Assembly (NCBI GenBank): GCA_021442155.1
Contig: CM038214.1
Coordinates: 19,555,808-19,619,807, forward strand
DNA: 64,000 bases
Direction: 5' to 3'
Source: Cymbidium sinense
Taxonomy: Eukaryota; Streptophyta; Magnoliopsida; Asparagales; Orchidaceae
The position numbers and the translations under genes are program-made. Positions 23,105 to 35,500 of the stretch are shown piece by piece (the stretch's first letter is position 1; every line of letters starts with the position of its first letter). Under the pieces are notes generated by a model, which saw only the letters and a program-made list of their open reading frames with translations, was not told the DNA's origin and searched no databases.

Positions 23105-24786
23105 GAAAGATGTATGTATAAGTTAGCCAACCAAAGAGATAGGAGAAGTAAAGACATAGTTCAAGTGAGGGGTATTAAGGATGAAAATAATAAAGTGCTT
23201 TTCTTAGAAAAAGATATTGAAAATAGGTGGATGAGGTATTTTGATAAACTTTTCAATCAAGGATCTAAAAGTACGATTGATTTTAGCAACATTAATGCCC
23301 TAAACAAAAATACAGAATTTCATTTTATCATCGATTAGTAAATCAAGGAAGCTTTAAAGAAAATGAAATGCAGAGGACCGATAATATTCCAATAGATGTG
23401 TGGAAATGTTTAGGAGATCAAGGAATTTCTTGGCTTACAAATCTTTTTAATGTTATTTTAAAAACTAAAAACATGCTAGATGAGTGGAGAAAGAGTTTGT
23501 TGGTTTCTATATTTAAGAATAAAGGTGATGCACAAGAGTGTGCAAATTATAGAGGAATTAAGTTAATGTGCCATACTTTAAAATTATTGGAGAGAGTAAT
23601 TGAGCATAGGTTACAATGTGATGCTGAAGTTTCTCACAATCAGTTTGGTTTTATGCCAGGTAGATCTACTATGGATGCTATACATTTGTTAAGATGTTTG
23701 ATGGAGAAGCATAGAGAAAGTAAGAAGGATCTACATATGATATTTATTGATTTAGAGAAAGCTTATGATAAAGTCTCAAGAGATGTTCTTTGGAGAGTTC
23801 TAGAACACAAAAGAGTTAATATTAGTTATATTCAAGTCATTAAGGATATGTATACTAGAGTTGTTACTTGTGTCAAAACACAAGGTGGATTGACAAAATA
23901 TTTTCCTATTTCAGTTTGATTACATCAAGGATCAACATTAAGCCCTTATCTTTTTTACTTTAGTTATGGATGTTCTTACGAGGCATTTACAAGAAGATGT
24001 ACCTTGGTGTATGCTTTTTATTGACATTCTTCTTGTTGATAAGATTAGAGAGGGAGTCCAACAGAAACTTGAATTATGGAGGTCAACTTTAGAGTCTAAA
24101 GGTTTTCATTTAAGTAGATCTAAAACTGAATATATATGGAGTGTAATTTTAGTTGTAGAAGTTTTAGTGATAGTGTTGTGAGTTTAGGTGATCAAGTCAT
24201 TAATAAGAGTGAGCGATATTTAGGCTCTATTGTTCAAAATGATGGTAAAATAGATGGAGATGTTATTAGTAGAATTCAAGTTGGATGGTTGAAGTGGAGG
24301 AATGCATCTGGCCTATTATGTGATAGAAAAGTTCCACTTAAACTTAAGGGAAAATTTTATGAGATGGTGGTAAGACCTGCAATGACTTATGGTGCAGAAT
24401 GTTGGCCAATAAAAGAGAAGCATAAGACTAAGTTAAGTGTTACAAAGATGAGGATGCTGTGGATGAGTGGCTTTACTCTAGAGATAGAATGCAAAATGAG
24501 TATGTTCGGAAAAAGTTTGAGTAGCTCCAGTGGTAGATAAGATTAGGGAGAGTCGCTTAGATGGTTTGGCCACATAAAGCCTAGATGACCCAATTAGAGA
24601 GTAGATGCATTAGATTTTCCTTATGTTAAGAAAGGTAGAGGTAGACCTAAAAGACTTGGTTAAGATGCATAAAAATGATCTTAGTATACTTGAATTAAAT
24701 GAGAATTTGACACATACAGGACACAATGGAGACAAGGATTCATGTAACCCCACCTAGTGGGATTAAGGCTTGTTGTTGTTGTTGTA
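23105..24786 (+). mobile_element. RTE-type LINE, 5'-truncated, inserted in the satellite
   Basis: The element begins inside the RT N-terminal region and ends with CACCTAGTGGGATTAAGG, CTTG and (TTG)n at 24,786, the usual 3' end of plant RTE-type LINEs. The endonuclease is missing, which fits 5' truncation by target-primed reverse transcription. Satellite lies on both sides, and removing the LINE restores a unit of ordinary length (about 1.14 kb between start motifs at 22,831 and 25,651). No clear target duplication can be told apart from the repeats. Confidence 0.9.
23110..24660 (+). pseudogene. RTE LINE reverse transcriptase
   Basis: Successive frames (23,114-23,338, 23,368-23,919, 23,966-24,181, 24,136-24,540) join into one RT. 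They contain [120 protein letters not shown] and RPAMTYGAECWPIK. These are RTE-clade motifs. The catalytic FADD box is replaced by FID ([12 protein letters not shown], 24,005-24,040), apparently by a three-base loss. With the four frame breaks this makes it inactive. Confidence 0.93.
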
Positions 24787-26225
24787 GGATTTAGGGTTTA
24801 TTTATTAGTTAAGGTTTAGTATTATTTTAATTTAATTTATTTTATTTGGTTTAGGTTTAGGTATAGTTTAGGTTTTATTTTAGTTTAGTTTATTTTAGTT
24901 TAGTTTAAGTTTATATTTTATTTATTTTATTATTATTTTGTTTTTTAGTTAAGGGTTTAGTTTTTATTATATATTTATTTTAAGTTTATTTTTATTTAGT
25001 TTTATTTTATTGTATTTAGTTTATTTTATTTTTAGTTTTATTATATTTAGTTTTTATTCTTAGGTTTATTATATTTTTTAATTTAGTTTAGGTTTTATTT
25101 ATTTTATTTTATTTAAATTTATTTTTATTTTATTTTATCTGAGGTTTAGGTTTAGGATTAGGTTTTAGTTTAGGTTTTTATTTTATTTTATTTTATTTAG
25201 GTTTAGGTTTTTTTATTTATTTTATTTTTAGGTTTTATTTATTTTGGTTTAAATTTTTAGGTTTTTAGGATTTAGGGTTTAGGGTTTAGTGGTTTATGGC
25301 TCATTTTTTTTGTTTTAGAGTTTATGGTAGTTTAGTAGGGTTTAGGTTGCCAGGTGTGAGCTCAGAATCAGGGTTTAGTGTGGATTTAGGTTTAGTGGTT
25401 TAGTAGTTTTAGGTCTAGGGTTTAGGAGGTTTTTTAGGAGTTTAGGGTATAGCATGGTCAGGCTTAGTGGGGTTTGGTTTAGGGTTTAGTTTAGAGTAGT
25501 GGTAACATATTTTGTGAGTTTAGTTTTAGGGTTTAGAGTGGGATTCTGGGTAGGGTTTAACATTTAGGGTTTTTAGGGTGGGCTGGGTAGGGTTTAGGAT
25601 TTGGTTAGGGTTTAGCATTTAGGGTTTAGGGTTTTATTTCAACAAAGAAATTAAATAAACTGAGAAGTTTAAGTTTATTTAGTTTATTTTTTATTTATTT
25701 TAGTTTATTTTATTTTTTTTCTTTTTATTTAAGTTTATTTTTATTTTTATTTAGTTTAATTTATTTATTTTAGGTTTATTTATTTTAGTATAGGTTTTCA
25801 TTTTAGTTTAGGTTTAGGTTTAGGTTTATGTTTATTTTAAGTTTAGTTTTAGTTTTATTTTTTTTAGTTTAATTTATTTTGGTTTAGGTTTAGGTTTTAG
25901 TTTAAGCTTTATTATCATTTTATTTTGTTTATTTTGGTTTAGTTTTTTTTAATTTTTAGGTTTCATTTAGTTTAGGTTTATATTTATAGCTTTTTTAGTG
26001 TTTAGGATTTATGATTTAGTGTTAGTTGAGGGGTTTAGGGTTTAGGGTTTGGGGTTTAAGGTAGGGTTTAGGGTAGGTGGTTTAGGTTTAGGTTTAAGTT
26101 TTGGTTGAGGGTTTTGGGTTTAGGGTTTTAGTATTTAAGGTTTAGGGTTTAGATTTAGGTTTTAGGGTTTAGGGTTTAAGTTTTAGCCCAGGGTTCGTGT
26201 TAGTTTAGGGTTTTTGGTTCTTTTA
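24787..26225 (+). repeat. Satellite unit remainder and next unit
   Basis: The interrupted unit continues (TATTCTTAGG landmark at 25,064) into a TTTAGGG-rich, mildly C-containing part (25,310-25,620). A new start motif (AAATTAAATAAAC) follows at 25,650. The new unit is TTTATTTTA-rich, then TTTAGGG-rich up to GRP fragment B. No gene is present. Confidence 0.8.
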
Positions 26226-26671
26226 TTTTAATAGAGAATAAATTTAGATTCAGCATTTCTTCATTTTGATTTCATCAACTAAGTAACACATCAAGTTTTG
26301 TAAGACACAAGCGATGACATAAATTAAAAGTAAGCACACATAGAGAAAAACTAAAGACAGTTCCATAAGCAGCTGATCAGGTCAGCCGTACTTCAGTATC
26401 TCTAGTTCCCATCAGAACCAACTCGACCTCTCGAGTAGTAGGATCCACCATCATTTCCCTGATCTGTAACTTTGAAGCCACCACGCCTGTAACCTTTGCC
26501 TCTCTTCCCGCCTCCATAACCACCACTACTTTGACCACCACCACCTCCATATCCACCTGCACCTCTAGATACCCCACCACTACTACGCCACCTTCGCCTT
26601 TGTGTTCACTGCTAGATCTAGATTGAGCTTTATTGCGAGCGATGTTCCTGCTATCAACGTTCTGCCCATTC
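26226..26671 (-). pseudogene. GRP retro-fragment B (best preserved coding tail)
   Basis: Read on the minus strand from 26,671 it gives NGQNVDSRNIARNKAQSRS, the last beta-strand end of an RRM as in plant GRP7-type proteins. After a frameshift the Gly-rich tail reads SRGAGGYGGGGGQSSGGYGG, then KRGKGYRRGGFKVTD and GGSYYSRGRVGSDGN with a TAG stop at about 26,402. The 3' UTR runs to ATTCTCTATTAAAATAAAAG at the left edge. The parent protein binds RNA through the RRM, and its Gly-rich tail aids protein and RNA contacts. Here the RRM is missing, so no function is expected. CCCTAA-like repeats lie directly at both ends. Confidence 0.9.
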
Positions 26672-28304
26672 TTAGGGTTTAGGTTTATTAGGTAGGGTTT
26701 AGGTTTATTTTTTTAATTTATTTAGTCACTTTGGGTTTTGGGTGGGGGGTGGGTTTGAGTTTAGGTTAGTGTGGATGGTTTGGGTTTAGTGGTTTAGGGT
26801 TTTAGGGTTTTAGGGTTTATGCTTTTAGGGTTTAGGTTTAGGGTTAGGTGGGTTTAGGGTTTAGGGCTTAGAGTTTAGGGATAGTGTTTAGGATTGTTGT
26901 AGGTTTAGTGTTGTAGGTGGGGGTTTTTAAAGAAAAAAATTAATTAAACATCTAGGTTCATTTTATTTAGTTTATTTTTTATTTTAGTTTATTTTATTTT
27001 ATTTATTTTATTTGGGGATTATTTTATTTTATTTAGATTTTATTTTATTTATTTTATTATTAGGTTTAATTATTTAGGTTTATTTTAGGTTTATTTTATT
27101 TAGTTTATTTTAGGTTTTATTTTAGGTTTAGTTTATTTTATTTATTTAGTTTAATTTATTTAGGTTTATTTATTTAGTTTAGTTTATTTATTTTATTTAA
27201 TTTAGTTTATTTAATTTATTTAGGTTTAGGTTTTATTATTTATTTTAGGTTTATTTTAAGTTTATTTTTAGTTTAGGTATTTAGTTTTATTTTATTTTAT
27301 TTGAGGTTTATTTTATTTTATTTTACGTTTAGATTTTATTTTATTATGTTTTTATATTCTTAGGTTTATTTTATTTTGTAATTTAGTATAGGTTTTTCTT
27401 TATTTTATTTTAGTTTTTCTTTAAGTTTAGGTTTAGGTTATAGTTTAGGTTCTTATTTTTTTTATTTGATTTAGGTTTATTTATTTATTTTATTTTGGGT
27501 TTTATTTAATTTACGCGTTTTAGCTTTATAGGGTTTAAGATTTATGGTTTAGTTTAGGGTTTAGGGTTAGTGGTCAGTGGGTTTAGGTTTTGTGTTTAGG
27601 ATTTTGGGGTGGGGTGTGGTCAGGGTTTAGGGTTATTAGGGTTTAGATTTAAGTTTAAGGTTTAGGGTTTAGTAGTGTAGGTTTGTGAGAGTTTATGAGG
27701 GTTTAGGGTTATGGTTTTATTTTAGGGTTTTATTTATTTTAATTAAGCAAACTGGGTTTAGTTTATTTAGTTTATTTTTATTTATTTTAGTTTACTATTT
27801 TATTTTTTATTTTATTTAGTCTCATTTTATTTTAGTTTATTTTTTTTTTATTTTAGTTTATTTTTATTTTAGGTTTATATTATTTTATTTTAGGTTAACT
27901 TTTATTTTATTTTTTTATTTTAGTTTAGGTTTTATTTAATTTATTTTATTTTTTTATTTTCTTTCTTAGTTTAGGATTAGTTTAGTTTTATTTCATTTTA
28001 TTTTTTTTAATTATTTTAGGTCTTTTATTTATTTTATTTTAAGTTTATTTTAGTGGGTTTCTTAGCTTTTCAAAGTTTAGTGGTTTGAGGGTTTAGAGTT
28101 TAGGTTTAGGTTTGGGGTTTAGGTCAGTTTAGGGTGTGGTTTAGGGTTTAGGGTTAGGGTTTAGGTTTTTGGGTTTAGGTTGTGGTTTAGGAATTTAGGG
28201 TTTAGGGTTTAAGGTTTGGGTTTAGGGTTTCATGGTTTAGGGTTTAGGTTTAGGTTTTAGGTCTAGGTTGGTTTTAGTTTAAGGTTTAGGGTGTTTGGTT
28301 TTTT
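26672..28304 (+). repeat. Satellite units
   Basis: TTTAGGG-rich sequence to 26,930, then a start motif (AAATTAATTAAAC) at 26,937. TATATTCTTAGG is at 27,352, a TTTAGGG/GGTCAG part at 27,540-27,720, and the next start motif (AATTAAGCAAAC) at 27,741. The second unit runs to GRP fragment C. No gene is present. Confidence 0.8.
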
Positions 28305-28739
28305 TAGCAACCAAGTAACACACCAAGTTTTCTAAGACACAAGAGAAGACATAGATAAAAAATGAGCAAGCATAGAGCAAATCAAAAATCTTAGATAACT
28401 AGAACCGTCTCTATTATAAAGATAGTTCCATTAGCACTAGATCAGATCGACCGTTCTTCAATTTTTTTAGTTCCAATCAGAACCTCCCTGACCTCTCGAG
28501 TAGTGGGATCCACCATCATATCCCCGATCTCTCCCATTGCCACCACCATGCTTGTAACCACGGTCGATCCTCCCACCTCCATAACCACCACTGCATCAAC
28601 CACCACCTCCATATCCACCAGCACCTCCAGATCCCCCACCCCCCACTGTGATAACCACCATCTCCCTTTACCTCCACCGCCACATCTAGATTGAGCCTAG
28701 TTGACAGTGATGTTCTTGATGCCAAGGTTCAGCCCATTC
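28305..28739 (-). pseudogene. GRP retro-fragment C (3' UTR shortened)
   Basis: The right edge is the common AATGGGC boundary (28,739). The minus strand reads GGGGGSGGAGGYGGGG, a stop, CSGGYGGGRIDRGYKHGG, GRDRGYDGGSHYSRG and a TAA stop after SDWN at about 28,468. Compared with the other fragments, the last part of the 3' UTR (about 60 bp) is missing, and telomere-like T-rich sequence begins at 28,304 inside the CAACCAAGTAACACACC segment. This is probably a local deletion. Open frames on the + strand here are shadows. Confidence 0.88.
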
Positions 28740-31700
28740 TTTGGATATAGGTTTAGGTTTATGTTTATTAGGTTTTATTGTTTAGGTTTATTTTTTAATT
28801 CATTTAGTTACTTAAAGTTTAGGTTTAGGTTTATGGTTTGGGGTTAGGGTTTAGGGTTTAGGGTTAGGGTTTAGAGTTTAGTGTTAGGCTTTAAGGTTTA
28901 GGATCTAGGGTTTATGCTTTTTAGGTTTAGTGTGTGGGTTTAGGGGTTCAGGTTTATGGTATGGGTTTTTTAAAGCATAAGGTTTAGGGTTTAGGGTTGT
29001 AGGTTTAGTGTGTATTTACGCTTTAAAATTTAGGATCTTTTAGGGTTTTGGATTTAGGGTTTAGAGTTTAGAGTTTTTTTTTAAATAAAGCAAACTAGTA
29101 AGTTTAGGTTTATTTAGTTTATTTTATTTATCCATTTATTTTATTTTACTTATTTAGGTTTATTTTTTATTTAGTTTAGTTTATTTATTTGTTTATTCAT
29201 TTTAGTTTATGTTTTTTAGTTTTGTTTATTTTCTTTAGGTTAAGGTTTAGATTTATTTGTTAGTTTAGTTTTAAGTTTATTTTATTTTTTTTAGGTTTAG
29301 TTTTATTTTATATTTTAGTCTAGGATTGGTAATTATTTTAGGTTTATTTTTGTATTATTTTAGTTTGGGTGTAGGTTTATTTTCTTTATTTTATTTTATT
29401 TATTTAGGTTTAGGTTTAGTTTATTTTAGGTTTAGGATTAGGTTTATTTATTTTAATTTATGTTATTTTAATTTAGGTTTAGGTTTATTTTATTTTTATT
29501 TTAGGTTTAGTTTTTTTTTTAGTTTAGGGTTTAGGTTTTATTTTTTTTATTATTTTCAGGTTTATGTTGTAAGTTTAGGATTTTATTTAGTTTTTTTATT
29601 TTATTTTATGTTTATTTTATTTTATTTTAGGTTTAGTTTTATTTTATTTAGGTTTATTATTATTTTAGTTTAGTTTAGTTTTTTATTTATTTTATTTTAT
29701 TTATTTTTGTTTTATTTTTATTTATTTTAGGTTTAGGTTTAGGTTTGGTTCTTTAAGCGTTTATTTTATTTTGGTTTAAGTTTCTATTAATTTATTTTAT
29801 TTTTAGGTCTCAATTAGTTTTGGTTTAGGTTTTTAGATTTTTAGGGTTTAGAGTTTAGGGTTTAGGTTTTAGGTTTTTTTTGGGGTTTATTTTTAGTTTT
29901 TATTTTATAGTTTTAGATTTATTTTAGTTTATTTTATTTTATTTAGTTTATATTATGTTTATTTATTTTTAAGTTTAGGTTTATTTTATTTTTAGTTTAG
30001 GTTTAGGTTTATTTTATTTCATGTATTTTAGTTAGTTTTGATTTAAGTTTTATTTTTATTTATTTTTAGGTTTATTTTATGTTTAGCCTTTTAATTTAAT
30101 TTAATTTATTTTGGGTTTATTATTTTTTAATTTATGTTTAATTTTATTTTATTTAGGTGTTTTATTTTTAGGTTTATTTTATTTTTTTAGTTTAGTTTAG
30201 GTTTTATTTATTTATTTTATTTTAGTTTAGTTTTATTTTATTTTTAAGGTATAGGATTAGGTTTAGGTTTAGGTTTTGTTTTATTGATTTTTAATTTATT
30301 ATATTTTAGGTTTTGTTTAGTTTAGGTTAAGGTTTTGGTTTTAGGGTTTATTGTTTAGGGTTTAGGGTTACAATGTGGTTTGGGGTTTAGTGTTTTAGTG
30401 TTTAGGGTTATAGGTTTAGGCTTTAGGGTTTATTTTATTTTTTTTATTTTTTTTATTTTTTAATTAAATAAAATGGTAGGTTTAAGTTTATTTAGTTTAT
30501 TTTTTATTTATTTTAGTTTATTTTATTTCTAATTTTTATTTAAGTTTATTTTTTTATTTAGTTTAGTTTATTTATTTTAGGTTTATTTATTTCAATTATA
30601 TTTTGAGCTTTAGGTTTAAGTTTAGTTTATTTTTTTAGTTTAGTTTATTTTTATTTTATTTTTTTTTGGTTTGCTTTTATTTTTTTAGGATTGGGTTTAG
30701 GTTTTATTTTAGGTATTATTTTTATTTTAGTTTAGGTTTATTTTTTTTTATTATATTTTATTTAGGTTTAGGTTTAGGTCCGGTTTATTTTAGGTATAAT
30801 TTATTTTAGTTTAGTAGGTTTATTTTATTTTATTTTAGGTTTAGGTTTTATTTTTTAGTTTAGGGTTTAGGTTTTATTTATTTTTTAATTTTTAGTTTAT
30901 TTTTTTTAGGGTTAAGTTCTTATTTAATTTTATTTTCTTTTATTTTAAGTTTATTTTAGTTTTAGTTTTATTTTATATATTTTTTTTGTAGTTAAGTTTA
31001 GGTTCCTTTTATTTTATTTTAGTTTAGTTTTTATTTTTATTTTATTTTCTTTTTAGGTTTCAATTTAGGTTTAAGTTTTAATTTTATTTTAATTTTATTA
31101 TTATTTTGGTTTAGGTTTATTTATTTATTTTAATTTTAAGTTTTATTTAGTTTAGTTTAGGTTTTAGCTTTAAGGGTTTAGGTTAATGGTTAAGGTTTTA
31201 GGTTTTATTTTAGGTTTATTTTAGGTTTTATTTTTTAGTTTAGGTTTAGGATTATTTTTAATTTATTTTATTTAGTTTAGGGTTTAGGTTTAGTTTATTT
31301 TAGGTTTAGGTTTACTTTATTTTGTTCATTTTATTTTATTTTTTAAGGTTAAGTTTTTTTTTTATTGTACGATTTGGGTTTTATTTTATTTTATTTTTTA
31401 GGTTTTATTTTTAGGTTTTGTTTTAGGTTTTTTTTATTTATTTTATTTTATTTTATTTTAGGTTTATTTTTGTTTTATTTTATGTTTAGTTTTTATTTTA
31501 TTTAGGTTTTTAATTCTTAGGTTTATTTTATTTTTTAATCTAAGGTTTTATTTATTTTATTTTAGTGTATTTTATTTTATTTTATTTTATTTTAGGTTTA
31601 GGTTTAGGTTTTAATTTAATTTAATTTATTTTATTTAGGTTAAGGTTTTAACATATCTTTTAGGTTTTATTTACATTTAGTTTAGTTTGAGGTATTTGCT

Positions 31701-32135
31701 GTCAGTTTAGGCTCAGGGAGGTTAAGTTTAGGGTTTAGTGTTTGGGGTTTGGGTTAGTGGGGTCATGGTCAGGGTTTAGGGTTCATGTTAGTCAGTGGTT
31801 TAGGGTTGGGGTCAGTGGGTTTGTTGGGGTTTAAGATCTGGTAGTAGTGGAGCTTTGGGTTTTGGTTTAGGTAGTTTATGGTTTAGGTTTAGGGTTTTGG
31901 TTTAAGATTGATGATTTAGTGTTTAGGTTAGATTGGTTTTAGTTTAGGATTTGGGATTGTTGGTAGGTTTAGAGTTTGGGTTGTAGGTTCGGGGTTAGGG
32001 TTGTGGTTTAAGTTGGGTTTTAGGGTTTGGTTTAGTTTAGGGTTTAGGATTTAGGTTTTATGGTTTAGGATTTTTTTAGATTATGGTTTAGGTTCATGTT
32101 TTAGTTTTGTTTTAGGTTTAGGGTTTAGGGTTTAT
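28740..32135 (+). repeat. Satellite units
   Basis: Start motifs lie at 29,082 (TTAAATAAAGCAAAC) and 30,461 (TAATTAAATAAAATGG), 1,375 bp apart. A TAATTCTTAGG landmark is at 31,510. The interval 31,690-32,110 is TTTAGGG-rich and contains GGTCAG/GTCAGG words. A 115-codon open frame at 29,326-29,673 (+) is only Leu/Phe/Tyr low-complexity from TTT/TTA repeats. No gene is present. Confidence 0.8.
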
Positions 32136-32599
32136 TTTTAACAGAGAATAAATTCAAAATTCAACATTTCTTTTTTTTTGAATTCATCAACCAAAGACAC
32201 CAAGTTTTCTAAGACAAGTAATAGAGATAAAAAATTAGCACACATAGAGCAAATTAAAAACCTAGATAACTAGAACGGTCTCTAGTGTAAAGAAATTGTT
32301 CCATATGCATTAGATCAGATTGGTCATTCTTTAGTTTCTCCAGTTCCCATCAGAACTACCCTGACCTCTTGAGTTGTTGGATAAACCATCATATCCCCGA
32401 TCTCTCCCTCTGCCACCACCACAGTTGTAACTGTATCACTCCTCCCACCTCCATAACCACCACTAATCTAGCCATCACCTCCATATCCACTAGCACCTCC
32501 AGATCCCCCACCACCACTGAGATAACCTACATTTGTCTGACACTACAAGATCTAAATTGAGCTGACTGATGTTCCTATTGTCAAGGTTTTGCCCATTCT
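32136..32599 (-). pseudogene. GRP retro-fragment D
   Basis: It has the same layout as the other fragments: common right boundary (AATGGGCAAAACC at 32,599), Gly-rich codons with GGGGSGGASGYGG-like reading, stop near 32,340, 3' UTR, and an ATTCTCTGTTAAAAATAAA end at the left. Several indels break the frame. The flanks are TTTAGGG-rich on both sides. Confidence 0.85.
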
Positions 32600-35500
32600 G
32601 GGTTTAGATTTATGTTTAGGTCTAGGTTTTAAGGTTTAAGTTTATTTTTTAATTTATTTATTTACTAGTTTAGGTTTAAAGTTTGAGTTTAGGTTAAGGG
32701 TTTAAAGATAGGGTTTAGGTTTATAGTTTAGGTTTAGGGTTTAAGTTTTAGGTTTAGTTTTTTTATGGTTTAGGAGTGGTGGGTTTAGGTTTAGTTTAGT
32801 GGAGTTTTGGTGGTTGGTAGTGAGGTCAGGTTAGTTTAGGTTATAGATTTAGGTTTAGGGTTTAGGTTTGTTGGGGTCAGTTTCAGTGGAGGAGTGTGTG
32901 GATTTGGGTTTAGGGTGATCAGTGGTTGGGATTTAGTGTGGAGTGTAGTTTAGGATTTAGGGTTTATGGTTTTAAATTACAAACCATGTTTAGGTTTATT
33001 TAGTTTATTTTAATTTAGATTACTTTATTTATTTTAATTTAGTTTATTTTATTTTAGTTTATTTGTTAGTTTAGATTTAGGTTTAGGTTTATTTTTAATT
33101 GAGTTTTTTTTTAGGTTTAGGTTTTATTTTTTTATTTTAAGTTTTGGTTTAGGTCTTTATTTTTTTTTAGATTTTGGTTTTAGGTTTTGATTTTAGATTT
33201 ATTTTAGTGTTTTTTAGTTGAGGTTTAGGTTTATTTTAGTTTATTGTGTTTTATTTATTTAGGTTTTTTTATTTATTTTAGTATAGTTCAATTTTTTTTA
33301 GGTTTAGGTTTATTTTATTTTGTATATATTATTTTTCTTTTATGTTTAGATTTTTTTTCAATTTAAAATTTAGGTTTTATTTTATATTTATTTTTAGGTT
33401 TTATTTTAAGATAGATTTCTTAGGTTTAGGTTTTTATTTAGTTTTTATTTTATTTTAGGTTTATTTTATTTTTTTAAAATTTATTTTTTATTTTATTTAA
33501 TTCTTTTATTCATCAATTTTTCATATTTTTTAGTTTAGTTTAAGTTTTATTTATTTTATTTTAGTTTATTTTATTAGTTTATTTTATTTATTTTCTTATA
33601 GGTTTAGGTTTTAGTTTTTTATTTTTATTTATTATTTATTTTATGTTTAGGTTTATTTATTTATTTGATTTTAGGTTTTAATTAGTTTAGTTTTTGGTTT
33701 TGGTGTTTAGTTTAGGGTTTAGAGTTGGATTTGTGGTTTCATGTTTAGGGTTTGTCATTTAGGGTTTAAGTTTTAGGGTTTAGTAGTGCTTAGGCCTCAG
33801 AGTTTTTAGGGTTTAGGGTTTAGGTTAGCTCAGGTTGTGTCATTAGGATTTAGGGTTGAACCATGTGCCTGTGGTTAGTGGTCAGTAGGTTTAGTTGGGG
33901 TGGTTTTGGTTTGGAGGATCAGGGTGCAGGTAGGTCCGTGATTTTAGTTTAGGTCAGTGTTTAGGATTTTGGTTTATGCTTTTATGGTTTAGTTTTTACA
34001 ATGGTTTAGGGTTTTTTAAGGCTTAAGATTTAGGGTTTAGGATTTAGGGTTTATGATTTTTTTCAAACTAAGTAAACCATTAGGTTTAGGTTTATTTAAT
34101 TTTTATTTATTTATTTTAGTTTTTTTTTTATTTAGTTTGGTTTATTTATTTTAGGTTTATTTTTTGTAGTTTTTATTTTTTTTTTTTTTTTTAGGTTTAT
34201 TTTAGGTTTGTTTTAGTTAACTTTTATTTTATTTTATTTTTAGGATTAGGTTTTATTTTTATTTTTAGGTTTAGGTATTAGGTTTTATTTTATTTTTTCA
34301 ATTTAGGTTTTAGGTTTACTTTTAGGTTTTATTTTTAGTTTAGGTTTAGGTTTTATTTTAGGTTTAGGTTTTAGTTTTTATTTTAGGTTTATTTGTAGGT
34401 TTTATTTTCTAGTTTAGGATTAGGTTTATTTTTAGTTTATTATTATTTTTATTTAGTTTATGTTTTGGTTTATGTTTAGTTTATTTTCAATTTAGGTTTA
34501 GGTTTTATATTTTTTTAGTTTAGTTTATTTTAATTTAGGTTTAGGTTTATTTTATTTTGTTTATTATATTTTTATTTTAGGTTTAGGTTTTATGTTTTAT
34601 TTATTATTTATTTTTAGGTTTATTTTTTTAGGTTTAGTTTTACTTTATTTTATTTTATTATATTTTAGATTTATTTTATTCTTATTTTATGTTTAATTTT
34701 ATTTTATGTAGTTTTTTATTCTTAGTTTATTTTATTTTCTAGTTTAATTTAGGTTTTATTTATTTTATTTTAATTTACTTTTATTGTTTATTTTATTATA
34801 TTTTAGGTTTAGGTTTAGGTTTTAGTTTAGGTTTTATTTTATTTTATTTTTTTTATTTTATTTAGGTTTATATTTTTATATTTATTATTAGGATTAATTT
34901 AGTTTTTAGGTTTTGTTTTTGTATTTTGTGGTTGATTTTGGCTTTGTTTATGGTTTAGGCTCGTGGTTGTGAGGGTTTAGAGTTTAGGATTTAAGGTTTA
35001 GTGTTTAGAATTTAGTGTTTGGAGAATTTAGGGTTTAGGTTTAAGATTTTGGGTTTAGCCTTTTTTTAAATTAAGCAAATCATAGGTTTAGGTTATTTAG
35101 TTTATTTTTTATTTATTTATTTTATTTAGGTTTACTTTTATTTTATTTTATTTAATTTATTTATATTTATTTTATTTTGGTTATTTTTATTTTAGTTTAT
35201 TTTTAGGTTTAAGTTTACTTTTTAGTTGAGTTTTATTTTTATTTTATTTTTTAGCTTTAGGTTTTACTTTTATTTTAGGTCAAGTTTAGGTTTTTTATTT
35301 TTTTAGGTTTTTTATTTTGGGTTCATTTTGGTTTTATTTTAGTTTAGGTTTAAGTTTATTTTTAGTTTATTTTTTTAGTTTAGTTTAAGTTTAGGTTTAG
35401 TTTATTTTAGGATTAGGTTTAGGTTTCATTTCTCTTAGTTTAGGTTTAGGTTTATTTTATTTTGTTAATTTTATTTTGGTTTTCGGTTAAGGTTTTTTAA

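Noticed and set aside
29326..29673. 115-codon hydrophobic open frame resembling a membrane protein
   Set aside because: It is made only of TTT/TTA/TAT/GGT codons from the TTTATTTTAGG satellite; no start context and no conservation between units.
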